Shown piece after piece: positions 8,047 to 22,394 of a stretch of 64,000 bases of DNA. The notes beneath the pieces are model-generated. The model was not told where the DNA came from. It did no database searches and was given only the letters and a program-made list of their open reading frames with translations. Source of the DNA: Caloramator quimbayensis (GTDB lineage: Bacteria > Bacillota > Clostridia > Clostridiales > Caloramatoraceae); the NCBI RefSeq assembly GCF_900167605.1, contig NZ_FUYH01000005.1, positions 1 through 64,000 on the forward strand, read 5' to 3'. The position numbers were made by a program, and so were the translations under genes. Each line of letters starts with the position of its first letter. Position 1 is the stretch's first letter.

Positions 8047-8589
8047 ATGAATTATTTTTTTAGAAATAATTTATATTCGAGGTTTGATGCTGTAAGGTAT
8101 GCCTATACTTATGGAGTAAATCCAAATCCTAAGTACAGGTATTTTGAAGGTCATGCTGATGGTGGAGGAGACTGTACTAATTTTATTTCACAGTGCCTTA
8201 AAGCTGGAGGTGCACCTTTGGATTATTCTATAGAGTGGGCCTGGTGGTATAATTCTAAGAGTACACAAAATGTTTATGATGATACTTGGTCAGTTACCTG
8301 GGCCGTAGCAAATTCCCTTTACTGGTGCTTAAAATCAAGATACCAGCTAAAACTTAAAGGTCTTAAGGCTTTAGAGGTTGATGATTTAGATATTCTTGAG
8401 CTTGGGGATGTAATTCAATATGAGAACTATAGAGGAGTTATTTATCATTCTGCTATAATAACCGCCTTCACATATAATGGAGGGAGGAGAATTCCTCTTA
8501 TTACACAGCATACCTATGATGCTATAAATACAAGTTATATAAAACCTGCAGCTAAAAAGATGCATCTTATGAAGATAATAGTTGATTAA
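8047..8589 (+). CDS. Putative amidase-domain protein (Amidase_6 family)
   Basis: Resembles the Clostridia/Bacilli amidase_6 (PF12671) proteins, a papain-like fold thought to act on amide bonds, probably in the cell wall. The catalytic Cys is in GGDCTNFISQCL (Cys43) and the His is probably His134 in IYHSAIITAF. At 180 residues it is only the catalytic domain. No signal peptide or membrane span is visible, so the site of action is unclear. It stands alone after the btu operon. Substrate is unknown. Confidence 0.78.
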   Translation: MNYFFRNNLYSRFDAVRYAYTYGVNPNPKYRYFEGHADGGGDCTNFISQCLKAGGAPLDYSIEWAWWYNSKSTQNVYDDTWSVTWAVANSLYWCLKSRYQLKLKGLKALEVDDLDILELGDVIQYENYRGVIYHSAIITAFTYNGGRRIPLITQHTYDAINTSYIKPAAKKMHLMKIIVD

Positions 8590-8608
8590 AGAAAAATAGT
8601 TTTTAAAA

Positions 8609-9656
<1,048 letters not shown>

Positions 9657-9702
9657 TTATTATTTAAAATTTTCAATAAAATAAGTAAAAAAACATATTG
9701 TA

Positions 9703-9731
9703 TTTTACTAAAAATTTTACTAAAATATAAT
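9703..9731 (+). promoter_or_regulatory. Candidate LacI-type operators over the importer promoter
   Basis: The 11-bp palindrome TTTTACTAAAA occurs twice, at 9703-9713 and 9715-9725, 12 bases apart. A TATAAT box follows at 9726-9731, with a possible weak -35 (TTTTAC, 9703-9708) 17 bases upstream. The repeats therefore fill the -35 to -10 region, where repressor binding would block transcription of the importer and hydrolase genes. The assignment to the adjacent LacI protein is inference. Confidence 0.5.
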
Positions 9732-9825
9732 TAATTGAATGTAATGTCAATTCAAAAAAATGAAAAACTCTAAGTTGAATTTTGAGAATATTGACATTGC
9801 AAAACAAAAAAGTGGGGGGATTTTT

Positions 9826-11382
9826 ATGAAAATTAAAAAAATGATGACGGTTATGCTTGTTTTGACGACAGTTGTTTTTAGTTTTTCCGGATGTGCTAAA
9901 AAGACAGTAGAAAAGACAGATAGCTCATCTTCAAATGAAAAAATATCAATTAAGTACTGGGTTCCATTTACCCCAAATCAATATATTAAAAGTTTAAATG
10001 AAAGCGAAATGTATAAAGAACTTGAAAATAGAACAAATGTTCACATTGAATTTATTCATCCAGCAGAAGGGCAGGAACAAGAACAATTCAACATAATGAT
10101 AAATTCTAAAGAACTTCCTGATGTAATTCAAAATTATGCTGGTGAATATAAAGGCGGAATAGACAAAGCTATATCCGATGGTGTTTATTTAAGATTAAAT
10201 GAGTTGATTGAAAAGTATGCTCCAAATTATAAAAAATTATTAGATGAGGATCCTGAACTTGCAAGACAAGTTACAACCGACAGCGGAAATATTTACTGCT
10301 TTGCATTAATTGGAGAGGATAGAAATGAACCTGCTTGGTGGGGACCGGTTATAAGAAAAGATTTGCTTGATGAATTAGGATTAAAACAGCCGGAAACCAT
10401 AGAGGAGTGGGAAAATGTTTTAAGGCAGATTAAAGAGAAGAAAAAAATTGAGGCTCCTCTTGTTATAAACAAAAAAGGAGTTGACGGATATGGAACTTTT
10501 GTTAGTGCATTTGATATTGGCCCTGGATTCTATAAAAAAGGAAATGATGTAAAATATGGTCCAATAGAACCTGGATTTAAAGAATATCTTACTTTAATGA
10601 ATAAATGGTATCAAGAAGGATTAATCGACAAGGACTTTGCTACAAGAGATAGAAAGAGCAGAGAGGCACTTATAACATCAGGAAAGGCAGCAGCATTTAT
10701 TACTGAATATGGATTGGTTGATCAATACATTCCTGCAATTAAATCTACAAATCCTAAAGCTGAATTTGTTCCTGCATTAATTCCTGCGTTAAAAAAAGGA
10801 GATACTGTACATTACCGAGTAGTGAATAATAGAAACGGTGGATATGAAGCGGTTATTACATCTTCATGTAAAGATCCAGCAAGAATTGTAAAATGGTTTG
10901 ATTATGCTTACAGCAAAGAAGGATATATGCTTTTTAACTATGGAATAGAAGGAAAAAGCTATACTATAGAAAATGGAAAACCTAAATTTACGGATTTAAT
11001 GCTTAAAAATCCAGAAGGATTTGATTACTGGACAGTTGTTAATAAATGGAAGCTCGATGTTGGACCATATCTTAGAGATTACAAGGCTATACCAGAGTTT
11101 ACTAAATTCGATTTAGCAGCTATGGATACGTGGACAAAAGCAGATGATGATTATGTTCTTCCACCCACAACCTTAACTGCTGAAGAAGAGGAACAATATT
11201 CAAACACAATGAGTGATATAGAAACATACAAAGATGAAATGATATTAAAATTTATAATGGGAAAAGAACCTTTAAGCAAGTTCGATGATTATGTAAAACA
11301 GATAAAAAGTATGGGTATTGATCAAATGATACAGATACAGCAGAACGCACTTAACAGATATTATAATAGAAAGATAAAGTAA
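9826..11382 (+). CDS. Sugar ABC transporter substrate-binding lipoprotein (LplA-like)
   Basis: Binding protein of a CUT1-type carbohydrate importer. From the ATG at 9826 it has 518 residues, a lipoprotein signal and a lipobox ending at Cys23 (FSFSGC). I chose this start because GGGGGGA lies directly upstream and the alternative at 9760 would place 22 polar residues before the signal. The large size and the extended GPYLRDYKAIPEFTKFD-type C-terminal half match the LplA/YtcQ group that serves oligosaccharides from plant or host glycans. The ligand is not identifiable; the neighbouring hydrolases point to a beta-galactosyl-containing oligosaccharide. Confidence 0.88.
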   Translation: MKIKKMMTVMLVLTTVVFSFSGCAKKTVEKTDSSSSNEKISIKYWVPFTPNQYIKSLNESEMYKELENRTNVHIEFIHPAEGQEQEQFNIMINSKELPDVIQNYAGEYKGGIDKAISDGVYLRLNELIEKYAPNYKKLLDEDPELARQVTTDSGNIYCFALIGEDRNEPAWWGPVIRKDLLDELGLKQPETIEEWENVLRQIKEKKKIEAPLVINKKGVDGYGTFVSAFDIGPGFYKKGNDVKYGPIEPGFKEYLTLMNKWYQEGLIDKDFATRDRKSREALITSGKAAAFITEYGLVDQYIPAIKSTNPKAEFVPALIPALKKGDTVHYRVVNNRNGGYEAVITSSCKDPARIVKWFDYAYSKEGYMLFNYGIEGKSYTIENGKPKFTDLMLKNPEGFDYWTVVNKWKLDVGPYLRDYKAIPEFTKFDLAAMDTWTKADDDYVLPPTTLTAEEEEQYSNTMSDIETYKDEMILKFIMGKEPLSKFDDYVKQIKSMGIDQMIQIQQNALNRYYNRKIK

Positions 11383-11388
11383 TGTTTG

Positions 11389-11420
11389 TGCATTGAAGAA
11401 GGAATTCCTTCTTCAATGCA
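11389..11420. repeat. Perfect 32-bp palindrome between binding-protein and permease genes
   Basis: The 32 bases are fully self-complementary, with half-site TGCATTGAAGAAGGAA (11389-11404) and its mirror in 11405-11420. It begins seven bases after the binding-protein stop codon and is not followed by a T-run. In ABC operons such structures often protect the abundant binding-protein mRNA from 3' decay and reduce read-through to the permeases. Confidence 0.75.
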
Positions 11421-11441
11421 TATTTGTAAAGGAGAGATTTT

Positions 11442-12395
11442 ATGAAGAGCGTTGAAATTGGAAAAGCTTTAACTGTTAAGGAAGAGAGCTTTTTTAAAAA
11501 ATTAAAAAAAGATTTTTCAATGAATAAATATATTTATTTAATGGCGCTTCCTATGATTGTTTATTTTATACTTTTCTGCTATATACCTATGTATGGAATT
11601 ATAATTGCATTTAAGGATTTTAGTCCAAGACTGGGAATTATGGGAAGTAAATGGGTTGGATTTAAACATTTTTACAATTTTTTTAAGAGCATTTATTTTG
11701 GAAGAACTTTTAAAAATACCGCTCTTATAAGTTTATATTCTTTGCTTTGGGGTTTCCCTGCACCTATAATACTTGCCTTATTAATAAATGAAGTAAGGAT
11801 TAATAAATTTAAAAAAGCAGTTCAAACGATAACCTATCTTCCTCATTTTATATCTTTAGTTGTTATATGTGGTTTGATAATTGATTTTACAGCAACGGAT
11901 GGTTTGCTCAATTTTATATTATCTAAATTTGGAGTTACACCTGTTAATTGGCTTACAAAACCGGAGTGGTTCAGAACAATATATATAAGTTCAGGTATAT
12001 GGCAAAGCATGGGTTGGGATAGCATTATATATCTTGCAGCTTTGACAAATATAAATCCAAGCCTTTATGAAGCGGCTATGATAGATGGTGCTAACAGGTG
12101 GCAGCAGCTTGTTCATATTACGCTTCCAAGTATTGCACCAACAATCGTTATTATGCTCATATTAAATATTGGAGGCCTTATGAGTGTTGGATATGAAAAA
12201 ATAATACTTCTTTATAATCCATTAACCTATACAACTTCCGATGTAATATCAAGCTATGTTTACAGAAAAGGAATACTGGGTGCAAATTATAGTTTTAGTA
12301 CTGCGGTTGGGCTTATAGAATCAGCAATAGGATTTACTCTAATATATTTTGCTAATAAATTCAGCAAAAAAATATCAGAAATAAGTTTATGGTAA
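11442..12395 (+). CDS. Sugar ABC transporter permease (LplB-like)
   Basis: Membrane subunit of the CUT1-type importer. The 317 residues have six or so predicted spans and the cytoplasmic EAA loop EAAMIDGANRWQQLVHITLP at about residues 209-228, which contacts the ATPase. YLMALPMIVYFILFCYIPMYG near the N-terminus is typical of the LplB/YtcP/YteP group. It is the first of two permeases, followed nine bases later by its partner. No ATPase gene is in the locus, which is usual for this group, since a shared MsmX-type ATPase normally energises them. Confidence 0.9.
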   Translation: MKSVEIGKALTVKEESFFKKLKKDFSMNKYIYLMALPMIVYFILFCYIPMYGIIIAFKDFSPRLGIMGSKWVGFKHFYNFFKSIYFGRTFKNTALISLYSLLWGFPAPIILALLINEVRINKFKKAVQTITYLPHFISLVVICGLIIDFTATDGLLNFILSKFGVTPVNWLTKPEWFRTIYISSGIWQSMGWDSIIYLAALTNINPSLYEAAMIDGANRWQQLVHITLPSIAPTIVIMLILNIGGLMSVGYEKIILLYNPLTYTTSDVISSYVYRKGILGANYSFSTAVGLIESAIGFTLIYFANKFSKKISEISLW

Positions 12396-12404
12396 GGTGA
12401 TTAT

Positions 12405-13301
12405 ATGGTTTATAAAAAAAGTGTTTCGGAAAGAACTTTTGATGTTGTTAATATTATTTTTTTAAGCATATTAGTTATTATATGTGCTTATCCCCTTTAT
12501 TATGTTTTGATGTGTTCTTTAAGCGATCCCTATCAGCTTATGAAACATAAAGGAATTTTGTTAAAGCCTCTTGGATTTACTTTAAATGGATATAAGCTTG
12601 TTTTTCAGAATCCAAGCATAAGGACAGGATTTTTTAATACTCTTTTTTATGTTATTGCTGGAACTTTTGTAAATATGCTTTTAACTGCAATGTCGGCTTA
12701 TGTAATTTCAAGAAAAAATTTAATGTGTCATAAATTTCTTATGATAATGATAACAATTCCTATGTTTTTCAGCGGAGGGCTTATACCTTTTTATCTTCAG
12801 GTTCAAAGATTGGGGCTTATAAATACTAGATGGGCACTTATTTTCCCATCGGCTTTATCTATATGGAATCTTATTATTTTAAGAACAGCGTTTAACAGCG
12901 TCCCAGAAAGTCTTATAGAATCAGCAAAGCTTGACGGTGCGAATGATTTTACAATACTTTTTAAAATAATAATACCATTATCTAAGGCTACACTTGCTGT
13001 CATAGCTCTTTTTTATGCAGTAGGTCATTGGAATTCATGGTTTAATGCAATGATATTTTTAAGGGATAGAACTAAATTCCCACTACAGCTTATTTTAAGA
13101 GAAATACTTATTTCCAATGAAACAAGAGAGATGATGAACAATTTGCCAAGAACATCGGCCCAGTTTATTCAGGCTGAGGCATATAAAACTTTAATTAAAT
13201 ACTGTACTATAATAGTTTCAACCCTTCCAATAGTTTGTGTTTATCCATTTATTCAAAAGTATTTTGTTAAGGGAGTAATGCTTGGTTCAACTAAAGAGTG
13301 A
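12405..13301 (+). CDS. Sugar ABC transporter permease (YtcP-like)
   Basis: Second membrane subunit of the same importer; 298 residues. The EAA loop is ESAKLDGANDFTILFKIIIP at about residues 167-186. FNTLFYVIAGTFVNMLLTAMSAYVISRK and the C-terminal FIQKYFVKGVMLGSTKE ending are characteristic of YtcP/YesQ-type carbohydrate permeases. It lies between its partner and the intracellular glycosidase, with short gaps (9 and 16 bases), so they are surely cotranscribed. Confidence 0.9.
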   Translation: MVYKKSVSERTFDVVNIIFLSILVIICAYPLYYVLMCSLSDPYQLMKHKGILLKPLGFTLNGYKLVFQNPSIRTGFFNTLFYVIAGTFVNMLLTAMSAYVISRKNLMCHKFLMIMITIPMFFSGGLIPFYLQVQRLGLINTRWALIFPSALSIWNLIILRTAFNSVPESLIESAKLDGANDFTILFKIIIPLSKATLAVIALFYAVGHWNSWFNAMIFLRDRTKFPLQLILREILISNETREMMNNLPRTSAQFIQAEAYKTLIKYCTIIVSTLPIVCVYPFIQKYFVKGVMLGSTKE

Positions 13302-13317
13302 TGAAAGGAGCTAAAAG

Positions 13318-18008
<4,691 letters not shown>

Positions 18009-18017
18009 TATTTATTG

Positions 18018-18067
18018 TCACATCCTTAACCTGTTAAATATTATATATTAAAAGGTTAAGGATGTGA
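18018..18067 (+). promoter_or_regulatory. 14-bp inverted repeat ahead of the glycosyltransferase
   Basis: TCACATCCTTAACC (18018-18031) and GGTTAAGGATGTGA (18054-18067) are perfect inverted arms around 22 bases. No T-run follows, so it is not an obvious intrinsic terminator for lacZ. The right arm carries the AAGGA ribosome binding site and the possible GTG start at 18064, so folding would mask translation of the next gene. Confidence 0.6.
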
Positions 18068-18072
18068 TTGCG

Positions 18073-19095
18073 TTGGAAACTATATTATATCCGCCAACAA
18101 TTAATTATTATTTATCTTATCAAAGACCTCAGCAGCTTTTTAAGGCTTTAAATAAAATAGGTTATAGAATTATTTTTTGCAATTATAATCCAGAAGAAAG
18201 AACAGGTTATTTAAAGGAAATTTTTCAGGATTTTTTTGTTTGTAGTAAAATAAATCCCTACAAAATAAGCAAATTAGATAAAATGCCTATTCTTTGGATA
18301 ACCTATCCTCCCTTTGCTTCATATTTGGAGCAGTATCCAAATAAATTATTGGTATTCGATGCTATAGATGAGACCAGCGATGAGTTTGAGAGCTGGCAAA
18401 GCGGTCTTGATATTTTAAGAAGGAAATCTGATATCATATTTGCATCATCTAAAAAGCTTTATAATGATAATAAGCTCTATAAGGATAATGTATTTTTATG
18501 TCAAAATGGAACTGATTATGAATATTTCAGCAAAGCAGCAGAAATATTTTCTGAAAAACCTTTTGATATGCCAAGAAACAATAACATCATAGTTGGATAT
18601 TATGGAGCAATAGCAACATGGATAAACTGGGCCTTTGTATACAATACAGCAGCCTGCAATCCGGATATAGATTTTATATTTATAGGTTCTCTTTTCAATA
18701 TGAGCAGATTCCCTGTAAGGCTTCCTAATGTGTATTACTTAGGGAAAAAGCCCTATGATAAGCTTATCAATTATCTTCAGTATTTTGATATTTGTTTTAT
18801 TCCCTTTAAGGTTACGAGCATGACCAATGGCTGCAACCCTATAAAAATGTATGAATATCTAAGTGCAGGAAAAATAGTTATAGCAACAGATTTTGCAGAA
18901 GCTGCGGGATGTGAATTTATAAATACTATAAAATCGAGAGAGTATGTTATGTTTGGCAGAATAGTTAAGAAATTGATAGATGAAAATAATGAGGATATAA
19001 AAATAAAAAGAAAGGAATTTGCAAAGAATAACTCATGGGATGAGAGAGCTAAAATAGTTGATGAAGCAATTAAAAAATATTTGAATAAAATGTAA
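18073..19095 (+). CDS. Glycosyltransferase, TuaH-like (GT4-type fold)
   Basis: Predicted sugar-nucleotide-dependent glycosyltransferase. YLSYQRPQQLFKAL near the N-terminus matches TuaH-like and exopolysaccharide enzymes that share a QRPQ/HxL motif, and the C-terminal half has the GT-B donor site pattern (VGYYGAIATWINW, then GCNPIKMYEYLSAGK). The 340 residues have no membrane span, so it probably works at the cytoplasmic face. I prefer the TTG at 18073 because AAGGA lies 11 bases upstream; the GTG at 18064 is only two bases from it. The sugar product is unknown. Confidence 0.75.
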   Translation: METILYPPTINYYLSYQRPQQLFKALNKIGYRIIFCNYNPEERTGYLKEIFQDFFVCSKINPYKISKLDKMPILWITYPPFASYLEQYPNKLLVFDAIDETSDEFESWQSGLDILRRKSDIIFASSKKLYNDNKLYKDNVFLCQNGTDYEYFSKAAEIFSEKPFDMPRNNNIIVGYYGAIATWINWAFVYNTAACNPDIDFIFIGSLFNMSRFPVRLPNVYYLGKKPYDKLINYLQYFDICFIPFKVTSMTNGCNPIKMYEYLSAGKIVIATDFAEAAGCEFINTIKSREYVMFGRIVKKLIDENNEDIKIKRKEFAKNNSWDERAKIVDEAIKKYLNKM

Positions 19096-19131
19096 AAATA
19101 AGGTAGCTGAAATGATAGCTGCCTTATTTTT
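19094..19131 (+). terminator. Rho-independent terminator after the glycosyltransferase
   Basis: AAATAAGGTAGCT and AGCTGCCTTATTT arms flank a short loop, followed by T-rich sequence. It closes the glycosyltransferase transcript, so the next gene has its own promoter; a TATAAT box lies at 19157-19162. Confidence 0.85.
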
Positions 19132-19196
19132 ACTATGCATTTTTATTTTTCGTTGATATAATAAGCAATTGAAGATAAAAATTTATGGAGGAAAAT

Positions 19197-19874
19197 ATGG
19201 ATGCTTTTATACTTATGACAAGAGTACCAATTGAGGGTGAAACTAAAACAAGGCTTATAGGGAAGTTATCTGAAAAGGAATGTGCAAATCTTCAGTTTAA
19301 TTTTTTAAAGGATATTATAAGCCTTTTTGATTATATTAAAAATTATGCAGACATATTTATTACTTATACCCCTGAGGAAAAATTTAAAATAATAGAGGAT
19401 ATAATTCCTTCTTATGTTGTTTCTTTTCCACAAAAGGGTATAGGCCTTGGGGAGAGGATGAAATATGCCTTTGAATATGTTCTAAGTAAAAATTATGACA
19501 GAGTAATACTTATGGGCTCAGATATACCAATGGTAAAATATAATCATATAATTGATGCTTTTAAGGCTCTTTATAATAATGATGTTGTGATAGGTCCTAC
19601 CTTTGATGGAGGGTACTATCTTTTAGGAATGAAAAGGGTATATAGAAACCTTTTTGATGATGTTATAAAATGGGGAGGCGAAAGTGTATTTGAAAGAACT
19701 ATAAGTATTGCTAAAAACAATAATTTAAGTGTAAAAGTTGCTGAAAAAAACAGAGATATAGACACCTATGAAGATTTAAGCTATCTTGCTGAAAATATTA
19801 GTAATTGTAAAAAAGAAGGTCAGCCTTATCCTTATAACACAGGTAAATTTTTAGAAAAGATTGGGGTAATATAA
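19197..19874 (+). CDS. TIGR04282-type glycosyltransferase (DUF2064)
   Basis: Nucleotidyltransferase/GT-A-like protein of 225 residues of the family named rSAM/selenodomain-associated transferase 1. Markers are the N-terminal MTRVPIEGETKTRLIGKLS, the GLGERMKYAFE segment, the MGSDIPMVKY acidic motif and GPTFDGGYYLLGM. The ATG at 19197 follows GGAGG directly; the upstream ATG at 19185 overlaps that site. It ends one base before the kinase-like gene. The companion family, TIGR04283, appears on the far side of the restriction island at 33043. The true reaction is unknown. Confidence 0.85.
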   Translation: MDAFILMTRVPIEGETKTRLIGKLSEKECANLQFNFLKDIISLFDYIKNYADIFITYTPEEKFKIIEDIIPSYVVSFPQKGIGLGERMKYAFEYVLSKNYDRVILMGSDIPMVKYNHIIDAFKALYNNDVVIGPTFDGGYYLLGMKRVYRNLFDDVIKWGGESVFERTISIAKNNNLSVKVAEKNRDIDTYEDLSYLAENISNCKKEGQPYPYNTGKFLEKIGVI

Positions 19875-20888
19875 ATGCTTAAAGATAAGATTTTTAACGA
19901 TGTTTATAGATATATAAAAGAAAACAGAAAAGATTTTAAAATAGATTTAAGTCAAGATTTTCAGCTTGAATTTCTTGCACAGGGTGAATACAACATAAAC
20001 TTTACAATTAAAGATAAAGCCAATAAATACGTTTTCAGAATAAACACTAAAAGCCAGCTTGAAATAGAAAATCAGATAAGATATGAATATAATGCCCTGA
20101 AAGCTTTAGAAAAAAGTAGTGTTACGCCTAAGGTTTATTTTGTTGATGATAGTAAGTTGAAATTAGACTATGGAATACTTATAATGGAATTTTTAGAAGG
20201 AAGACCTTTGCAATATAAATACGATTTAGAAAAAGCAGCACATATATTTTCTAAAATTCATACTTTAAAAATTGATGAAACAATGAGAGAAAATTTTATA
20301 ATTGAAAAAAATTTGTTTGCGGAGAGAATAAAAGAAGCACAAAGGCTTTTAAATGAATTCTTTACATCTTCACTTATTGATGACAAATTAAAGCAATTTT
20401 TTAATGAGTTTTTAGACTGGGCAGAAAAAAATAGTCATAAGGAAAAATATTTTAAAGATAATAAACTTCATGTTATTAATAATACTGAGGTTAACTCAAA
20501 TAATTTTATTATAGGAGTTGATAAGAGCTACCTTATAGATTGGGAAAAGCCTGTAATAAGCGATCCCTGTCAGGATATCACTCAATTCCTTGCTATAACA
20601 ACAACCCTTTGGAAGGCTGATTACATATTAAGCGAGGAAGAAAAAAATAATTTTTTTGAATTTTATATTGAAAGAACGGGCTATAAGGATATTAAAGATA
20701 GGGTATATCTATATCAGCCTTATCTTTATCTTAGAGCACTATCTTGGTGTGCTTATGCCTATTTAGAATATTTAAAACCTGATAAAGAAATAAAAAACGA
20801 AGATACTTTTAAAAAGATTAAAAGCTATCTTGATATTGATTTTATGAAAAAAATTTTAAAAGAAAATATAGACTTTGAGAATATATAG
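19875..20888 (+). CDS. Aminoglycoside phosphotransferase/choline kinase-fold protein
   Basis: Protein-kinase-like small-molecule phosphotransferase of 337 residues (APH/choline kinase family). The glycine-poor N-lobe has AQGEYNINFTI and the VFRIN strand; the metal-binding LIDWEKP near 226 is intact. The usual HGDxxxxN catalytic loop reads NNTEVNSNN (about 206-214), so the catalytic Asp is replaced by Glu and the His by Asn. It directly follows the TIGR04282 transferase, so it may phosphorylate a sugar or alcohol made or used there. Resistance function is unlikely given the context. Substrate unknown. Confidence 0.75.
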   Translation: MLKDKIFNDVYRYIKENRKDFKIDLSQDFQLEFLAQGEYNINFTIKDKANKYVFRINTKSQLEIENQIRYEYNALKALEKSSVTPKVYFVDDSKLKLDYGILIMEFLEGRPLQYKYDLEKAAHIFSKIHTLKIDETMRENFIIEKNLFAERIKEAQRLLNEFFTSSLIDDKLKQFFNEFLDWAEKNSHKEKYFKDNKLHVINNTEVNSNNFIIGVDKSYLIDWEKPVISDPCQDITQFLAITTTLWKADYILSEEEKNNFFEFYIERTGYKDIKDRVYLYQPYLYLRALSWCAYAYLEYLKPDKEIKNEDTFKKIKSYLDIDFMKKILKENIDFENI

Positions 20889-20996
20889 AAATTTTAAATG
20901 ATTCATGGACAAAGTATATAATATATCTATTAGAATTCACCTTATATTATACATTATAATTTTGTCGTTGAACAAAATAAATATCGAGGTGATAAA

Positions 20997-22394
20997 ATGG
21001 CAAAAAACATTAAAAAATCTTTATCATTATTAATTGTAATTTTAATTGTTTTATTTTCAGCAGTTTCATGTACTAAAAAGGAAAGTGAGAATAAAACACC
21101 AAGCCAAAACCAGGCTCAGACTACACAGAGCGGACTTATGAAAATTTTAAAAACAGATGATGTAAAAAGCAAGTTAAATGACAGCAGCTATGTAATGGTT
21201 GATACAAGAGTTAATGATGCATTTAACGGCTGGAAACTCGACGGCGTTAAAAGAGGAGGGCACATTCCTAATGCAGTAGATTTTTCAGCTAACTGGCTTA
21301 AGGTTGATGCAAAGGATAAGGATAAGACATTAGATGGAGCATTAAAAACAAAGAATATATTAGCTGACAAAAACATAGTTTTATATGATGCAAACGGTAA
21401 GGATGCCGAGGAAGTTGCAAAATATTTAAGCGATAAGGGATATAAGAATCTATACTACTATGATATAAAGCAGTGGGCTGAAGATGATTCTCTTCCACTT
21501 GAGCAGTTTAAGAATTATCATTTAATCGTTCCAGCTGCTGTTGTAAAGGATATTATAGACGGTAAAAAACCTGAAACCTTTGAAAATGCAGGAACTATTA
21601 AAATTGTTGAGGCAAGTTGGGGAGAGGAGAAGGATTCCTATTCTAACGGCCATGTTCCAACAAGCTTCCATATAAATACAGATAACGTTGAACCGCCTCC
21701 GGCATGGATGCTTGCAAGTGATAAACAGCTATCTAAATTTGCTGTTGACTACGGCTTTACAAAGGATGATACAGTTATTGTAACTGGTGAAAATCCAATG
21801 GCAGCATATCGTGTTGCAGTAGTTTTAAGATACATAGGAGTAAAAGATGTCAGAGTATTAAATGGAGGTCTTCTATCTTGGAAACTTGCAGGCTATGAAG
21901 TTGAAACAAAGAGCAATAAGCCAACCCCTGTAAGCGATTTTGGAGCTCCTATTCCAGGAAGACCAGAGCTTATAGATACAATAGATGAAGTTAAAGCAGG
22001 AATGAAAAAGCCTAATGAGTTTATGCTTGTTGACAACAGAACATGGGATGAATATATAGGAAAGAGCTCAGGATACAGCTACCATCATAAAAAAGGACGT
22101 ATACCTGGCGCTGTATACGGCTATGCAGGTATTGGAGATTCAAATTCCCTTCAATACTATAGAAACATAGATGGAACTATGAGAAATGGAAATGAGATAC
22201 TAAATCTCTGGAAGAGTGCAGGAATAGATACAAGCAAACATCTATCTATTTACTGTGGAAGCGGCTGGAGAGTTTCAGAGATTATGACTTATGTAAATGT
22301 ATTAGGACTTGATAATGTTGCAATTTACAGTAATGGATGGATAGAATGGAGTAATAAGAACAATGCCTTTGAAACTGGAGAACCGAAGAAATAA
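20997..22394 (+). CDS. Triple-rhodanese lipoprotein
   Basis: Exported sulfurtransferase-like lipoprotein with a lipobox near residue 26 (LFSAVSC) and a Gln/Thr-rich linker. Three rhodanese domains follow at about 45-160, 175-310 and 325-460. Only the third keeps a catalytic Cys: Cys420 in YCGSGWRVSE, the loop pattern of active thiosulfate/3-mercaptopyruvate sulfurtransferases. The first two have ANGKDA and ENPMAA in place of the cysteine loop, so they are probably structural or regulatory. It could handle sulfane sulfur, thiosulfate or selenium/arsenic compounds at the cell surface; this is inference. Clear GAGGTGAT ribosome binding site. Confidence 0.85.
   Translation: MAKNIKKSLSLLIVILIVLFSAVSCTKKESENKTPSQNQAQTTQSGLMKILKTDDVKSKLNDSSYVMVDTRVNDAFNGWKLDGVKRGGHIPNAVDFSANWLKVDAKDKDKTLDGALKTKNILADKNIVLYDANGKDAEEVAKYLSDKGYKNLYYYDIKQWAEDDSLPLEQFKNYHLIVPAAVVKDIIDGKKPETFENAGTIKIVEASWGEEKDSYSNGHVPTSFHINTDNVEPPPAWMLASDKQLSKFAVDYGFTKDDTVIVTGENPMAAYRVAVVLRYIGVKDVRVLNGGLLSWKLAGYEVETKSNKPTPVSDFGAPIPGRPELIDTIDEVKAGMKKPNEFMLVDNRTWDEYIGKSSGYSYHHKKGRIPGAVYGYAGIGDSNSLQYYRNIDGTMRNGNEILNLWKSAGIDTSKHLSIYCGSGWRVSEIMTYVNVLGLDNVAIYSNGWIEWSNKNNAFETGEPKK

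Noticed and set aside
22363-22394. Alternative view that the small membrane protein is a shadow of the rhodanese gene
   Set aside because: The frame continues for over 400 bases beyond the rhodanese stop with clear membrane segments and ends at a strong terminator, so it is probably real.
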